Below, piece by piece: positions 6,845 to 16,203 of a stretch of 64,000 nucleotides of DNA. The notes below the pieces were generated by a model. That model was not told the DNA's origin. It was given only the letters and a program-made list of their open reading frames with translations, and did not search any database. A program made the translations under genes and the position numbers. Location of the stretch: assembly GCA_002361355.1 (NCBI GenBank), contig DESQ01000042.1:66890-130889 (forward strand), written 5' to 3'. This DNA comes from Lachnospiraceae bacterium UBA3310. GTDB taxonomy: Bacteria; Bacillota; Clostridia; Lachnospirales; Lachnospiraceae. Position 1 is the first letter of the stretch; the number at the start of each line of letters is the position of its first letter.

Positions 6845-9521
6845 CTTTCTTCACAAACATCAGCCCGAAAGTGCCGATACCGCAGTTGCTGGAAACGGTG
6901 GCGGATGCTTTCTGTAAAACTATTTTATCAAAATGGATGTATTTCTCCACGATCTCCACGATTTCGTCGATCTGTTTCACACTGCATCCAGCGTAGGTGA
7001 CGAAGAGGATGCGCGTGTCGATCTGCCTGCTGTGTTTAAACAGTTTCTTTATATACTGCCGCGTGGTTCGGTGCATGCTGCCGGATTCGATCCGCCACAG
7101 TTTCAGCCTGTTTTTGGACATGGACAGAACCGGATGGAGGTTCAATAATTCACAGAGCCTGTGAACGCCGCCGCTCACTTTACCGTTGCGGTAGAGCGTA
7201 GCCGTGCTGGGAACAAGGAAGTTGGAGAAGACGCGCTCCCGGTATTCGTCCAGTGCCTGACAGATTTCGCCCACACTGCGTCCCTCCTCCGCAAGCATGG
7301 CGGCATAGAGCACCATGAGGCCGTGGCCGCTGCTGATGTGGGCAGAGTCCACAACGGTGACATTGTCGAAGGTTTTGGCGGCCTGCGTCGCGTTGGGGTA
7401 AGCACCGCTCAAATCTATGGTGGCGGTGATATGTATCACATGTTCCGCCTCTGCAAGAGTTTCCGCAAAGAAATACTCATATTCGGAAGGGTCTGCCGTG
7501 GAGGAGTGGGAGTAGCTGCCCGGTGTCTGCAGGTAGGCAAGCAGGCTGTCGGAGGAAATCTCAAAGAGATCGCAGAACCGTCCCTCTCCTGTGTGAACGT
7601 AGCAGTACATAAGGCGGATGTGAAACCGCTCCAGAAGGTCTTCTGGCAGGTCGCAGATACAGTCTGCCGTGATGGCGATTTTTCGCTTGCGTAAGCTGTT
7701 AATCTGGTTGATGCCCTCCATACTGTCCGCATCCGACTCTTCCGGCTGGGCCATATATTCGATCAGGTCGGCCGGCAGATATTTTAAAAGGCCTGCCTCC
7801 AGAAGAGGTGCGCTGATGGGTTTTGCCAGATAACCGTCGAATCCCATCCCCTGATAGACCTGCTCCGCGTCCGACATGACGTTGGCAGTTAAGGCAATGA
7901 CGGGAGTCTTCTGGCAGAAACCTCTCGTCTGGCTGCGGACGGCGCGCAGCGTGGCAGCTCCGTCCATATCCGGCATCATGTGATCCATAAGGATGACGTG
8001 ATAAGCGGTCTCTGCTGTCTTTTTTAAGGCTTCCCTGCCGCTCTCGGCCGTATCCACTTTGACCTTGGTATCCCGCAGGAGTTTCACCACCACCATCAGG
8101 TTCATGGAATTGTCGTCCACCACCAGAATGCGGGCGTCAGGGGCGATAAAGCTCTGCTGGTAGATCGTGCGCTGGTTCAACTGTTTCTGGGCGGCAAAAT
8201 TGATCACGCCGATGGGGCGCACGTTGATGATACGCTGCTGTAGTTCTATGGTGAAAACAGAACCCTTATGGTAAACGCTGTCCACGGTGATTTTGCCGCC
8301 CATCATTTCCATGAGCTGTTTGGATATGGTAAGCCCAAGGCCTGTTCCCTCGATGTTTCGGGTATCTGACTCATCCACCCGCTTGAAGGAGCGGAAGAGG
8401 TCGTCCAGACTTTCCTTACGGATACCCATACCGGTGTCCTCAACGGAGATGCGAAGGAGGATCTGATCCGCCGCGACGCGTTCTCCTTTGGCGCTCAACG
8501 TGACGGAACCGGAGCCTGTGTACTTGACTGCGTTAGTCAATATATTGGTAACCACCTGTTTGATACGAACCTCATCGCCGTAGAGCATGGAAGGGATCTC
8601 AGGGTCGATATCTACTTTAAACTCCAGATTTTTCTGATGTGCCCGAATCCAGATTAAATTGACCAGATCGCTGAACATGGAACTGATTTCATACTGTGTC
8701 GGCACGATATCCATCTTGCCGGACTCCAGTTTGGAGAGATCGAGAATGTCGTTGATGGTAGTGAGCAGCATTTTGCTGGCATTCTGGATGTTGATGGCGT
8801 TCTCTGCAATTTCGTCGGAGATATCCTCCCTGAGAATCATTTCGTTTAAGCCGATAATGGTATTTATGGGCGTGCGGATCTCATGACTCATGTTGGTGAA
8901 GAAAGCGTCCTTGGAGCGGGCGATCTGCTCTACCTCCCGGCGCTGCTGCTCGGCAATCTGTTTCTCCTGTTCGTAGGTTTTGGACTGGATTTTTAAGAGG
9001 ACACCGATGAAACAGCTTACACAGACCAGAGCGATAAAGGAGTCCGAGAGCGTGTAAAAATAAGTGGAATCGGGTATGAACTCCGGGTGGTAGTAGGCAA
9101 ACAGGTAAGTTCCCAGAAAAGAGATGAGGGAAAGCGTCATGGCGATCACGAAACGACGCCCCTCGAATAAAAGGAAAATATAAACCAGCCCCAGCACAAA
9201 CCAGACCGGCATCCCGCTCTGGGTGCCGCCGCTTGTGATGAACAGCATAGGGAAGAACACCACATTTGTGCCAATGGCGAGAAGCCAGGAGGCCATTTTG
9301 CTGCTGCCCTGTATGAGTGTTATCCGGATGGAAAGACCGGAAATCACACATATGGGCAGTAATGCGTATAAAACCTTTGTATCAGCACCCAGAAGAACCA
9401 GAACCACGCCAATTACGGAGGAGGCGAACACCACAAGCATCACAATCCGGTTGATCAGCTCTTTAAACGCAAGCTGTCCGGGGAATAAGGTTTGAAAAAA
9501 ATGTTGGATTCTTTTAACCAT
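6828..9521 (-). CDS. Hybrid histidine kinase with receiver and C-terminal DegV domain (HK-REC-DegV fusion)
   Basis: 897 residues. The N-terminus has several membrane helices (about 18-180) and a short coiled coil, then the HisKA domain with His213 in MSHEIRTPINTIIGLNEM, an ATPase domain (N box TNILTNAVKY, GTGLGLTISKQ), and a receiver (VVDDNSMNL, acceptor Asp in LMDHMMPDMDG, Lys in LAKP). From about residue 612 to the end it is a full DegV/FakB-like domain: ITADCICDLP, SSTADPSEYEYFF, TATIDLSGAYPNA, VVDSAHISSGHG, NGKVSGG and SSNCGIGTFGLMF line up block by block with the free-standing DegV protein at 37629. DegV proteins bind fatty acids for phosphorylation by FakA. Fusion to a kinase suggests lipid sensing or lipid-dependent output, which is inference. 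It is the last gene of a three-gene operon, starting 3 nt after the gene ending at 9525. Confidence 0.9.
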   Translation of the reverse strand: MVKRIQHFFQTLFPGQLAFKELINRIVMLVVFASSVIGVVLVLLGADTKVLYALLPICVISGLSIRITLIQGSSKMASWLLAIGTNVVFFPMLFITSGGTQSGMPVWFVLGLVYIFLLFEGRRFVIAMTLSLISFLGTYLFAYYHPEFIPDSTYFYTLSDSFIALVCVSCFIGVLLKIQSKTYEQEKQIAEQQRREVEQIARSKDAFFTNMSHEIRTPINTIIGLNEMILREDISDEIAENAINIQNASKMLLTTINDILDLSKLESGKMDIVPTQYEISSMFSDLVNLIWIRAHQKNLEFKVDIDPEIPSMLYGDEVRIKQVVTNILTNAVKYTGSGSVTLSAKGERVAADQILLRISVEDTGMGIRKESLDDLFRSFKRVDESDTRNIEGTGLGLTISKQLMEMMGGKITVDSVYHKGSVFTIELQQRIINVRPIGVINFAAQKQLNQRTIYQQSFIAPDARILVVDDNSMNLMVVVKLLRDTKVKVDTAESGREALKKTAETAYHVILMDHMMPDMDGAATLRAVRSQTRGFCQKTPVIALTANVMSDAEQVYQGMGFDGYLAKPISAPLLEAGLLKYLPADLIEYMAQPEESDADSMEGINQINSLRKRKIAITADCICDLPEDLLERFHIRLMYCYVHTGEGRFCDLFEISSDSLLAYLQTPGSYSHSSTADPSEYEYFFAETLAEAEHVIHITATIDLSGAYPNATQAAKTFDNVTVVDSAHISSGHGLMVLYAAMLAEEGRSVGEICQALDEYRERVFSNFLVPSTATLYRNGKVSGGVHRLCELLNLHPVLSMSKNRLKLWRIESGSMHRTTRQYIKKLFKHSRQIDTRILFVTYAGCSVKQIDEIVEIVEKYIHFDKIVLQKASATVSSNCGIGTFGLMFVKKEKQEL

Positions 9522-9524
9522 ACG

Positions 9525-12293
9525 TTATTGTTCCATCCTTTCCAGTGCCTCGGAGGCGCCGAGAAAATCAAAGTCGGAGGCAAGCTTTCGAATTTCATCC
9601 GCCATGGGCGCGAGAGATACACCGTCACGCCGGGAGACGGACAGCCGGTCAAGCAGTTCGTTCAGTCCCTCGATCTCGAAAGCCGATAACTTATCCTGAA
9701 TCTGCGCAAGGAGCGTTTGCAGGGAATCTTCGTCCGTCCCGTCCGCCGGGGATTCTGCGGTGTTTCCCGGTGAGGGCATTGTTTCTTCCACGGCCCTGGG
9801 CGCTGCATTTTTTGCATTCGGGTAGACAAAGACGTTGTCGTCTAACGCTGCAATGAGTCTGTCGTGATTTTCCATCATCGTTTCATGGTGCGCTAAAATA
9901 TAATCAATCCGGTTTTCCTTGCCGGCCATTTCCAGTTCCCTGGCCATCTCTGAGAGTTCACCTGCACCGATGCCTTTGGCGTTGCCTTTCAGGGCATGGA
10001 CGCAAATGACATAGTTTTTCCAATCCTGTTCTTTAAAATAACGGGACAGGTTTTCCCTGCGCTTTTTCCCCTCCGCGTGGAAGATGGCGATGATTTCCCG
10101 AAAACCTTCCTCGTCTCCGCAGTAAGCGAGTGCCTGCTCCAGATTGACCCCGGCCCGGTTCAGACTCTGACGTGCCTTTTCCGTTTCTGTCGGTATCTGT
10201 GTAGTTTGCCTGGAGGCGGATTCCTCCGCGTTTTCATCCTCCAGGGGAATCTGCATCTGGGTGGGAATATAGCGGCGGAGAATCCGTTCTAAAACGCTCA
10301 GTTCAATCGGTTTGGCGATAAAGTCATTGAATCCCTCTGCTATAAACATTTCCCTGGCGCCGCCGATGGCGTTGGCCGTAAAGGCGATGACGGGAAGAGA
10401 TTGGTAATACATGCCCGGTTTTTGACGGATCTTGTGCAACGTCTCTACACCGTCCATGTCCGGCATCATGTGATCCAGAAAGACACAGTCGAACTCTGGC
10501 GCATTCAGTTTCTCCAAGGCTTCGGGGCCGCTGCTTGCCATGGTTACTTTCAGGCGGTAGGGCAGGAGAAGCCTCGCCATGACTTTTAAATTCATGGCAT
10601 TATCGTCCACCACCAGCACACTTGCCTGTGGTGCGACAAATTTATTATGTAAACCAGATTGCCGGTCATCCGCGTTGAGAATCTTTTGACCGTTGAAGAC
10701 AGCGGCGATGGAAAGAACGGTGAAGGGTTTGTAGATGCGAAGCATATTGCCCTGTACCAGCATTTCCTGATCGTAGTCTAACAAAAGCACTACGGCCCGC
10801 TCTTTGGAGAGCCGGTCGAAGAAGCTGCGGTCTTCTTTGTATTCTTCCAGGCCGATGAAGATGTGGGTGTAGGCTTCGCGTTCCATACGGCGTTTCAACT
10901 CGGGAAGATTCCTGCAGATGCGGAAGGGAAAGCCAAACTGGCTGACAATGTGCTGCAGACTGTTTTCATAGCCTTCCCGCACCACGGTGTAGTCATACTT
11001 GTCAAGGTTGATATAGCAGGCGGCAAAGAGCTGGTTTTTATCCTTGATGGAAACGATGGGCGTCTCGTCCAGAACCTTCTGGGGGATGGTAAACCGGAAC
11101 TCGCTGCCCAGGCCGGGCGTGCTGCTTACAGTCATAAAACCGCCCATGCTGCGAACCAGAGCCTGTGTGATGGCAAGTCCCAATCCAACGCCGCCTTCCT
11201 CCCGGTTTCTTTTGGCGTTGACCTGACTGAAGCTGGTGAAGATTTTTTCCATGTCGGCGCGCTCGATGCCGATGCCGGAATCTTTGACGCTGACCTGCAG
11301 ATTGATGCCGTACGCTTCTTTACGGCCTTTGATCCGCAGAATCACGCCGCCCTCCTTTGTAAATTTCATAGCGTTGCTAAGGAGATTCATGACGATCCGC
11401 CGGAATTTCTGTTCGTCGCCCAGAAGATTGCTTGGCAGATCGGCATCGCAGTCCACAATCAACTCCAAATGCCTGCCGTTATCCATGGTGAGCGCCATGT
11501 TGATGATGTCGGTGATGGTGGAGGTGATGTTATAGCTCTCCTCCGCAAGTTCCAGCCTGCCGGTTTCCAGTTCCGAGAAATCCAGAATGTTGCTGACGGT
11601 GGAGAGCAGATTTCTTCCCGCTGTCTGGATGTCCACCACATCGCGCCGCACGTCTATGGGAAGGTCTTCCTGTAAAATGGCCTCGCTCATGCCGCACACC
11701 GCATTGATGGGGGTGCGGATCTCATGGGAGACATTGACGAGAAAGTCATCCTTGCTGCGCTCGGCAATTTCCAGTTCCCGGATGTTCTCTATCAGGAGCT
11801 TGCTGGCTTCCTGCCGGTTTTTCTGGATAATCCAGATCACGGCGGAAACCGTGTAGAGAGAAATGAACTGTATACAGAGTCTCAGGGCGCTGCGGGGGCC
11901 GGTAACGGCGATTGTTCTCGCAATAAAACCGTGATATAAAAACAGAAAAATCGGGATGATAAATCCCGGATAGAGAAGCTGTCTGATATTAAATATGCTT
12001 AAGAGGACAATGACGCCTGACAGCGTGATCAGCATGGAGGGAAAACTTTCCGTGAACAGGGCGTAGATAAGAAATTCCGTCCAGCACATGGCACAGATGA
12101 AAGCGGCCCGGCGGGTGTGATCCCAGTATTCGCGGGCATAGATAAACCAACCGGCAACCGGCGGCAGAAAAAGAAATTCCCTGATGTAGATGTTCCAGCC
12201 GGAGAGCAGCCCCATGAGAAAGGTGGCGGCCGTGTAGAGACTTAAAATGCCGAGCACGGTACGCTCCAGCCTTCTTTCAGCTTGTTCGTTCAT
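9525..12293 (-). CDS. Membrane hybrid histidine kinase with degenerate receiver, receiver and HPt domain
   Basis: 922 residues: about six N-terminal membrane helices, HisKA with His190 (VSHEIRTPINAVCGMSEA), an ATPase domain (NLLSNAMKFT, GGVGLGLAITQA), then a region (about 400-545) shaped like a receiver but lacking the acceptor Asp, an intact receiver (VVDDNAMNL near 557, FLDHMMPDMDG near 606, IAKP) and an HPt domain with His766 in CVHALKGNAKG. After the HPt comes an acidic linker and a helical tail. This is a complete internal phosphorelay in one chain. Its ATG overlaps the stop of the upstream receiver-HD-GYP gene (ATGA), so phosphate could be passed from the HPt to that receiver (inference). 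Confidence 0.92.
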   Translation of the reverse strand: MNEQAERRLERTVLGILSLYTAATFLMGLLSGWNIYIREFLFLPPVAGWFIYAREYWDHTRRAAFICAMCWTEFLIYALFTESFPSMLITLSGVIVLLSIFNIRQLLYPGFIIPIFLFLYHGFIARTIAVTGPRSALRLCIQFISLYTVSAVIWIIQKNRQEASKLLIENIRELEIAERSKDDFLVNVSHEIRTPINAVCGMSEAILQEDLPIDVRRDVVDIQTAGRNLLSTVSNILDFSELETGRLELAEESYNITSTITDIINMALTMDNGRHLELIVDCDADLPSNLLGDEQKFRRIVMNLLSNAMKFTKEGGVILRIKGRKEAYGINLQVSVKDSGIGIERADMEKIFTSFSQVNAKRNREEGGVGLGLAITQALVRSMGGFMTVSSTPGLGSEFRFTIPQKVLDETPIVSIKDKNQLFAACYINLDKYDYTVVREGYENSLQHIVSQFGFPFRICRNLPELKRRMEREAYTHIFIGLEEYKEDRSFFDRLSKERAVVLLLDYDQEMLVQGNMLRIYKPFTVLSIAAVFNGQKILNADDRQSGLHNKFVAPQASVLVVDDNAMNLKVMARLLLPYRLKVTMASSGPEALEKLNAPEFDCVFLDHMMPDMDGVETLHKIRQKPGMYYQSLPVIAFTANAIGGAREMFIAEGFNDFIAKPIELSVLERILRRYIPTQMQIPLEDENAEESASRQTTQIPTETEKARQSLNRAGVNLEQALAYCGDEEGFREIIAIFHAEGKKRRENLSRYFKEQDWKNYVICVHALKGNAKGIGAGELSEMARELEMAGKENRIDYILAHHETMMENHDRLIAALDDNVFVYPNAKNAAPRAVEETMPSPGNTAESPADGTDEDSLQTLLAQIQDKLSAFEIEGLNELLDRLSVSRRDGVSLAPMADEIRKLASDFDFLGASEALERMEQ

Positions 12294-13351
12294 TGCAACA
12301 CCTCCTTGAGCTGCGGCAGCATATCTACAAATACGTCAATGATAACCGGGTCAAACTGTGTGCCGCGGCCCTCCGACATGATCTGCATGATGCGTTCGAT
12401 GGGGCGGACGGGCGGTTTGTAACAGCGCTCCTCATAGAGGGCGTCAAACACGTCGGCTACAGCCATAATCCGTGCGGAGAGAGGAATATTGTCCTCGGTG
12501 AGGCCGGCCGGATAGCCTGTGCCGTCCCATCGCTCGTGATGGTAGAGGGCAATGTCCTCCACCAGCCGTACGTAGTGCTCGTCCTCGATATCCCCGATAA
12601 TCGTTTGTATGATTTTCCGGCTGTGGGTCGTATGTAACTTCATGGTTTCAAATTCTTCCGGCGTCAGCTTGCCGGGTTTTTGCAGGATGGCATCGGGAAT
12701 TTTAATTTTTCCCACGTCGTGGAGAGGGGCGGCTTTGCACAGATCCTCGATATAGGAGGGAGTGAGCTCCTCCTTAAAGTAACCGCGGGATAGCAGTTCG
12801 CTTGCGATCATTCTCACATAATTCTGCGTGTTTTTGACATGCTTTCCGGTGCTGCCGTCGCGGCTCTCGATCAGATTTGCCATGCCGATGATGACAGAGT
12901 CCTGAATACGGCCAAGCCGCATGGCGTCTTCGGTAATTTTCTGTGCCTGCGTATTCACCATATCCTCCAGATGGTGGCGGTACTGGTCGAGCTCGATGGT
13001 TTTGCTGACGCGGCTTAAAAGGATGTCGGGCACGAAGGGTTTTGCCACAAAATCCATGGCGCCCAACTGGAAGCACTTGATCTCTGTCTCCGCCAGATTA
13101 TCCGCCGTCAAAAAAATTACGGGGATCAGTTCGGTCTGTACATTGGAACGAATTTTTGTCATAACCTCAAAACCGTCCATCTCCGGCATGTTGATATCCA
13201 GAAGGATCAGGTCGGGGCGATGGTTTTCCAGATATGTTAAGGCGGCCGCTCCGGAAGTGGAGGCGGCTATGCGGTATTGTGACCCAAGAATGTGCTGGGC
13301 GAGCGACAGATTGGTTTTATCGTCGTCCACCACGAGGATAACATTTTTCAC
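12290..13351 (-). CDS. Response regulator with HD-GYP cyclic-di-GMP phosphodiesterase domain
   Basis: 353 residues beginning at GTG 13351, with AAGGAG seven bases upstream. An N-terminal receiver (VVDDDKTN, acceptor in LLDINMPEMDG, Lys in VAKPF) is followed by a helical linker and an HD-GYP domain (about 150-345) with HDVGKIKIP near residue 210 and HHERWDGTGYPAGL near residue 270. These are the metal-binding and signature motifs of active HD-GYP enzymes, which hydrolyse cyclic-di-GMP (RpfG type). It is the first gene of the minus-strand operon with two hybrid kinases, which probably control its phosphorylation. No DNA-binding domain is present, so output is through a second messenger. Confidence 0.93.
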   Translation of the reverse strand: MKNVILVVDDDKTNLSLAQHILGSQYRIAASTSGAAALTYLENHRPDLILLDINMPEMDGFEVMTKIRSNVQTELIPVIFLTADNLAETEIKCFQLGAMDFVAKPFVPDILLSRVSKTIELDQYRHHLEDMVNTQAQKITEDAMRLGRIQDSVIIGMANLIESRDGSTGKHVKNTQNYVRMIASELLSRGYFKEELTPSYIEDLCKAAPLHDVGKIKIPDAILQKPGKLTPEEFETMKLHTTHSRKIIQTIIGDIEDEHYVRLVEDIALYHHERWDGTGYPAGLTEDNIPLSARIMAVADVFDALYEERCYKPPVRPIERIMQIMSEGRGTQFDPVIIDVFVDMLPQLKEVLQ

Positions 13352-13539
13352 AGGAATACTCCTTTTTTCTTCTTTATTTTATGTTCTCATTGTAAAACAA
13401 TATCGGGATAAAATCAAGGAAGGACGAAAAGGAAGGGGAAGATATTGACAGGGTGAAAGGTTTGCGCAAAGGCCAGTGTTTGTGGTATTATTAGTGTAAG
13501 TAATTGGATGAACGAAATTGTGAAAAACAGGTACGAAAG

Positions 13540-15516
13540 ATGCAGGATGAGAAGATAGCGGAAGCAAAAGGCAAGGAGCCTAAGCCAGGGCAGCAGGACG
13601 ATATTCCGAAAAAGCTGTGGGCAGCCTATGAGAAGGCGTTTTTTTCATTTCAACCGGAGGAAGGCCGCCGATTCACCAGAAGCACGGAAAAACAGCTTGG
13701 GCAGTTGGAGCGGCGTATCGCCCGCAAGAAAAAACAGGAAAACCATCAGGTGTTAGCGGATATGAAGGATCTCCACAGGAAAGTGGCGCAGATCGGCTAC
13801 ACGGTGATTTTGCGGGACAATAAGTGGTTGAAAAAATATCGTCATGTGGTGCGCTGCCTTGCCAGACTGGATATGAGTTTCCTAAAAAGGATGGCTGCGG
13901 CGGTGGTGCCGGAAGATATTGCCGGGATGGAGAAGACGGCGGCGCTTCTTCGGTCGAAATCCCTCTATGAGATTTACAAAGAAGAATATATGCAGTATCT
14001 GGTGGGACAGCGGATCGAGGAGCTGATGGAGGCGGAGCCGGAGAAACAGTATCCGGAAGCAAGAGGTATGAAGCGGCATTTTATCCTCCACATCGGCCCT
14101 ACCAACAGCGGCAAGACCTACGAGGCGCTGCAGCGGTTGAAACAGGCGTACCACGGTATTTATCTGGGGCCTTTGCGCCTTTTGGCGTTGGAGGTTTACG
14201 ACCGTATGATGGCGGCGGGCATTCCCTGCAATATGATTACCGGTGAGGAGACTATCCGTACACCGGGGAGTTTTGTGCAGGCTTCTACGATAGAAATCCT
14301 GGATATCAGGGAGGTTTATGATATTGCCGTGATCGACGAGGCGCAGATGATGGCGGATGAGAACCGGGGAAGCTTCTGGACAAGAGCGGTTCTGGGTATT
14401 CGTGCACAGGAGATTCATGTGTGCTGTTCCGGCACGGCCAAACAGCTTTTGGTCAGGATGTTAGAACGCTGCGGCGATGAATACGAGATTGTCCGCCATG
14501 AGCGGAATACGAAACTGGAATTTATACCGGAACGTTACGATATGGCGACGGATGTGGAGCAGGGGGATGCGCTGATTGCCTTCTCCAAGAAAAATGTGCT
14601 TGCCATCGCGGCGGCTCTGGAGGGCCGTGGGATCAGGGCCAGTGTGATCTACGGGAACCTCCCGCCCCAGACCAGACAGGAGCAGGTGCGCCTGTTTACG
14701 GAGGGGATAAACCAGGTGGTGGTGGCCACCGACGCCATCGGTATGGGTATCAATCTGCCGATCCGCAGGGTGGTTTTCATGAATACGACGAAGTTTGACG
14801 GCGTGGGAAAGAGAAGGCTTCTGGCGGAGGAGATCAGACAGATTGCAGGCCGGGCAGGAAGATACGGCTTTTACGACACCGGTTACGTGCAGTCGGCGAT
14901 GGACATGGAGTATGTGGGCAAGAAGCTGGCGGAGCCTTTTTATCCGATCAGGCGGGCCAGGGTAGGTTTCCCTGAAATTTTGCTGGACATTGACATAGAG
15001 CTGGATGAGATCATAGAGGCGTGGGAAAAGACAGGAAATCCGCCCATGTACGACAAGATTTCCATGAAGGAGAGCGTGGATAAGTATCGGTATCTGCGGG
15101 ATTACAGAAGGAGAATTCCCTATATGAATGACAGGAGGCTGGTGCTTTCCCTGATCACCTGTCCCTTCGATGTAAAGGACAGGGAGGTATTAAAGTTGTG
15201 GCTGCGCTATTGTGAAAAGCCGGAGAAACAGCAGAACTGTCCCATGCTGCCGAGGGATTTCTCCTTAGAGGGACTGGAATCTTATTATAAGCAGTTGGAT
15301 CTTTACACCCAGTTTTCGGCAAGAATGGACTGGGTAATCGACAAAGATGAGGTGGCTGCCAACAGAGAGTGGGCCCAGCATGAGATTGGGGAACTTTTAA
15401 AGGACGACAAGGGACAGTTTGAAAAGAAATGCCGAATCTGTGGACGACCGCTTGCGTGGAATGCCGCTTATCCGATCTGCGACCGGTGTTATCGGAAGAT
15501 GGGAAGGGAATCGTGA
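13540..15516 (+). CDS. SUV3-like DEAD/DEAH-box RNA helicase
   Basis: 658 residues from ATG 13540; an upstream in-frame TTG at 13504 is possible, and neither start has a strong ribosome site. After a helical N-terminal third come the helicase motifs: Walker A GPTNSGKT (near residue 187), DEAQ in VIDEAQMM (about 265), SGTAKQ motif III, the second RecA-like lobe with VATDAIGMGINLPI, and motif VI QIAGRAGRYG (about 435). GPTNSGKT is characteristic of SUV3, an NTP-driven RNA helicase of mitochondrial RNA degradation; bacterial homologues are poorly studied. The C-terminus has a four-cysteine zinc-ribbon-like motif (CRIC near 631 and CDRC near the end). It is divergent from the HD-GYP operon, and its stop overlaps the start of the next gene. 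Confidence 0.85.
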   Translation: MQDEKIAEAKGKEPKPGQQDDIPKKLWAAYEKAFFSFQPEEGRRFTRSTEKQLGQLERRIARKKKQENHQVLADMKDLHRKVAQIGYTVILRDNKWLKKYRHVVRCLARLDMSFLKRMAAAVVPEDIAGMEKTAALLRSKSLYEIYKEEYMQYLVGQRIEELMEAEPEKQYPEARGMKRHFILHIGPTNSGKTYEALQRLKQAYHGIYLGPLRLLALEVYDRMMAAGIPCNMITGEETIRTPGSFVQASTIEILDIREVYDIAVIDEAQMMADENRGSFWTRAVLGIRAQEIHVCCSGTAKQLLVRMLERCGDEYEIVRHERNTKLEFIPERYDMATDVEQGDALIAFSKKNVLAIAAALEGRGIRASVIYGNLPPQTRQEQVRLFTEGINQVVVATDAIGMGINLPIRRVVFMNTTKFDGVGKRRLLAEEIRQIAGRAGRYGFYDTGYVQSAMDMEYVGKKLAEPFYPIRRARVGFPEILLDIDIELDEIIEAWEKTGNPPMYDKISMKESVDKYRYLRDYRRRIPYMNDRRLVLSLITCPFDVKDREVLKLWLRYCEKPEKQQNCPMLPRDFSLEGLESYYKQLDLYTQFSARMDWVIDKDEVAANREWAQHEIGELLKDDKGQFEKKCRICGRPLAWNAAYPICDRCYRKMGRES

Positions 15517-16199
15517 TGATCTGTACCTACTATGCGGATATCAGGTGTCTGGAAAACGAGGCTCTGTTCCGGGAAAAGTTAAAGATGCTCTCGCCCTACA
15601 GACAGCAGAAGATTGCCATTTTGAGGCATGAGAGGGATAAAAACAGAAGCCTGGGGGCGGGCCTTCTCTTAGATCACGGACTTGACGTCTACGGTTTGCA
15701 GGAGCGAAGCGTGGAGTATGAGATCGGCGAGTGGGGTAAACCCACCTTAAAATATCATCCGGAGATCTGTTTTTCCCTGTCGCATTCCGGAGATTACGCC
15801 ATTTGTACCATCGGGGATAAACCGGTGGGAAATGATATCGAGTATGTGAAGGACGGACGGCTTAAAGTGGCAGACCGCTTTTTTGCCAGGGAGGAGCTTG
15901 ACTGGCTTTACGACGCAGGAACGCCGGATGAAAGGACACAGCGGATGTTCCGTCTCTGGACAATGAAAGAGAGCTTTTTGAAAGTGACCGGAAGAGGTAT
16001 GTCTCTGTCTTTGAAAGATTTTGTGATTCACATGGATGAGGCGTCTGGCAGAGCCAGAGTGAGACATTCTGTTGATGCGAAGTATTATTACATGAGGGAA
16101 TATCAGGAGATTGACGGGTACTGTACGGCAGTCTGCGCGCAGGAGAGTGGGGACATGGCTTACAGTATGATTCCGGTCGACCTGCGTGAAAAGGAGTGA
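15516..16199 (+). CDS. 4'-phosphopantetheinyl transferase (Sfp type)
   Basis: 227 residues. ATG 15516 overlaps the helicase stop by one base (TGATG); an apparent longer frame from 15429 lies inside the helicase. It carries the family motifs GNDIEYVK (about residue 105; usually GIDIE) and WTMKESFLKVTGRG (about 148), whose Asp and Glu residues hold magnesium. The enzyme moves the phosphopantetheine arm from CoA to a carrier-protein serine. The Sfp-like length (about 230) suggests action on secondary-metabolite carrier proteins or a broad-range role. No NRPS, PKS or carrier protein is in the window. Coupling to the helicase gene looks translational. Confidence 0.9.
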   Translation: MICTYYADIRCLENEALFREKLKMLSPYRQQKIAILRHERDKNRSLGAGLLLDHGLDVYGLQERSVEYEIGEWGKPTLKYHPEICFSLSHSGDYAICTIGDKPVGNDIEYVKDGRLKVADRFFAREELDWLYDAGTPDERTQRMFRLWTMKESFLKVTGRGMSLSLKDFVIHMDEASGRARVRHSVDAKYYYMREYQEIDGYCTAVCAQESGDMAYSMIPVDLREKE

Positions 16200-16203
16200 C
16201 GGT

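Noticed and set aside
9996..11675. Long plus-strand frames opposite the hybrid kinases (for example 10863-11675)
   Set aside because: They are antisense shadows of GC-rich conserved coding sequence, with no ribosome sites or recognisable domains.
15429..15515. Longer N-terminus for the phosphopantetheinyl transferase
   Set aside because: It overlaps the zinc-ribbon end of the helicase, and the family begins at the ATG at 15516.
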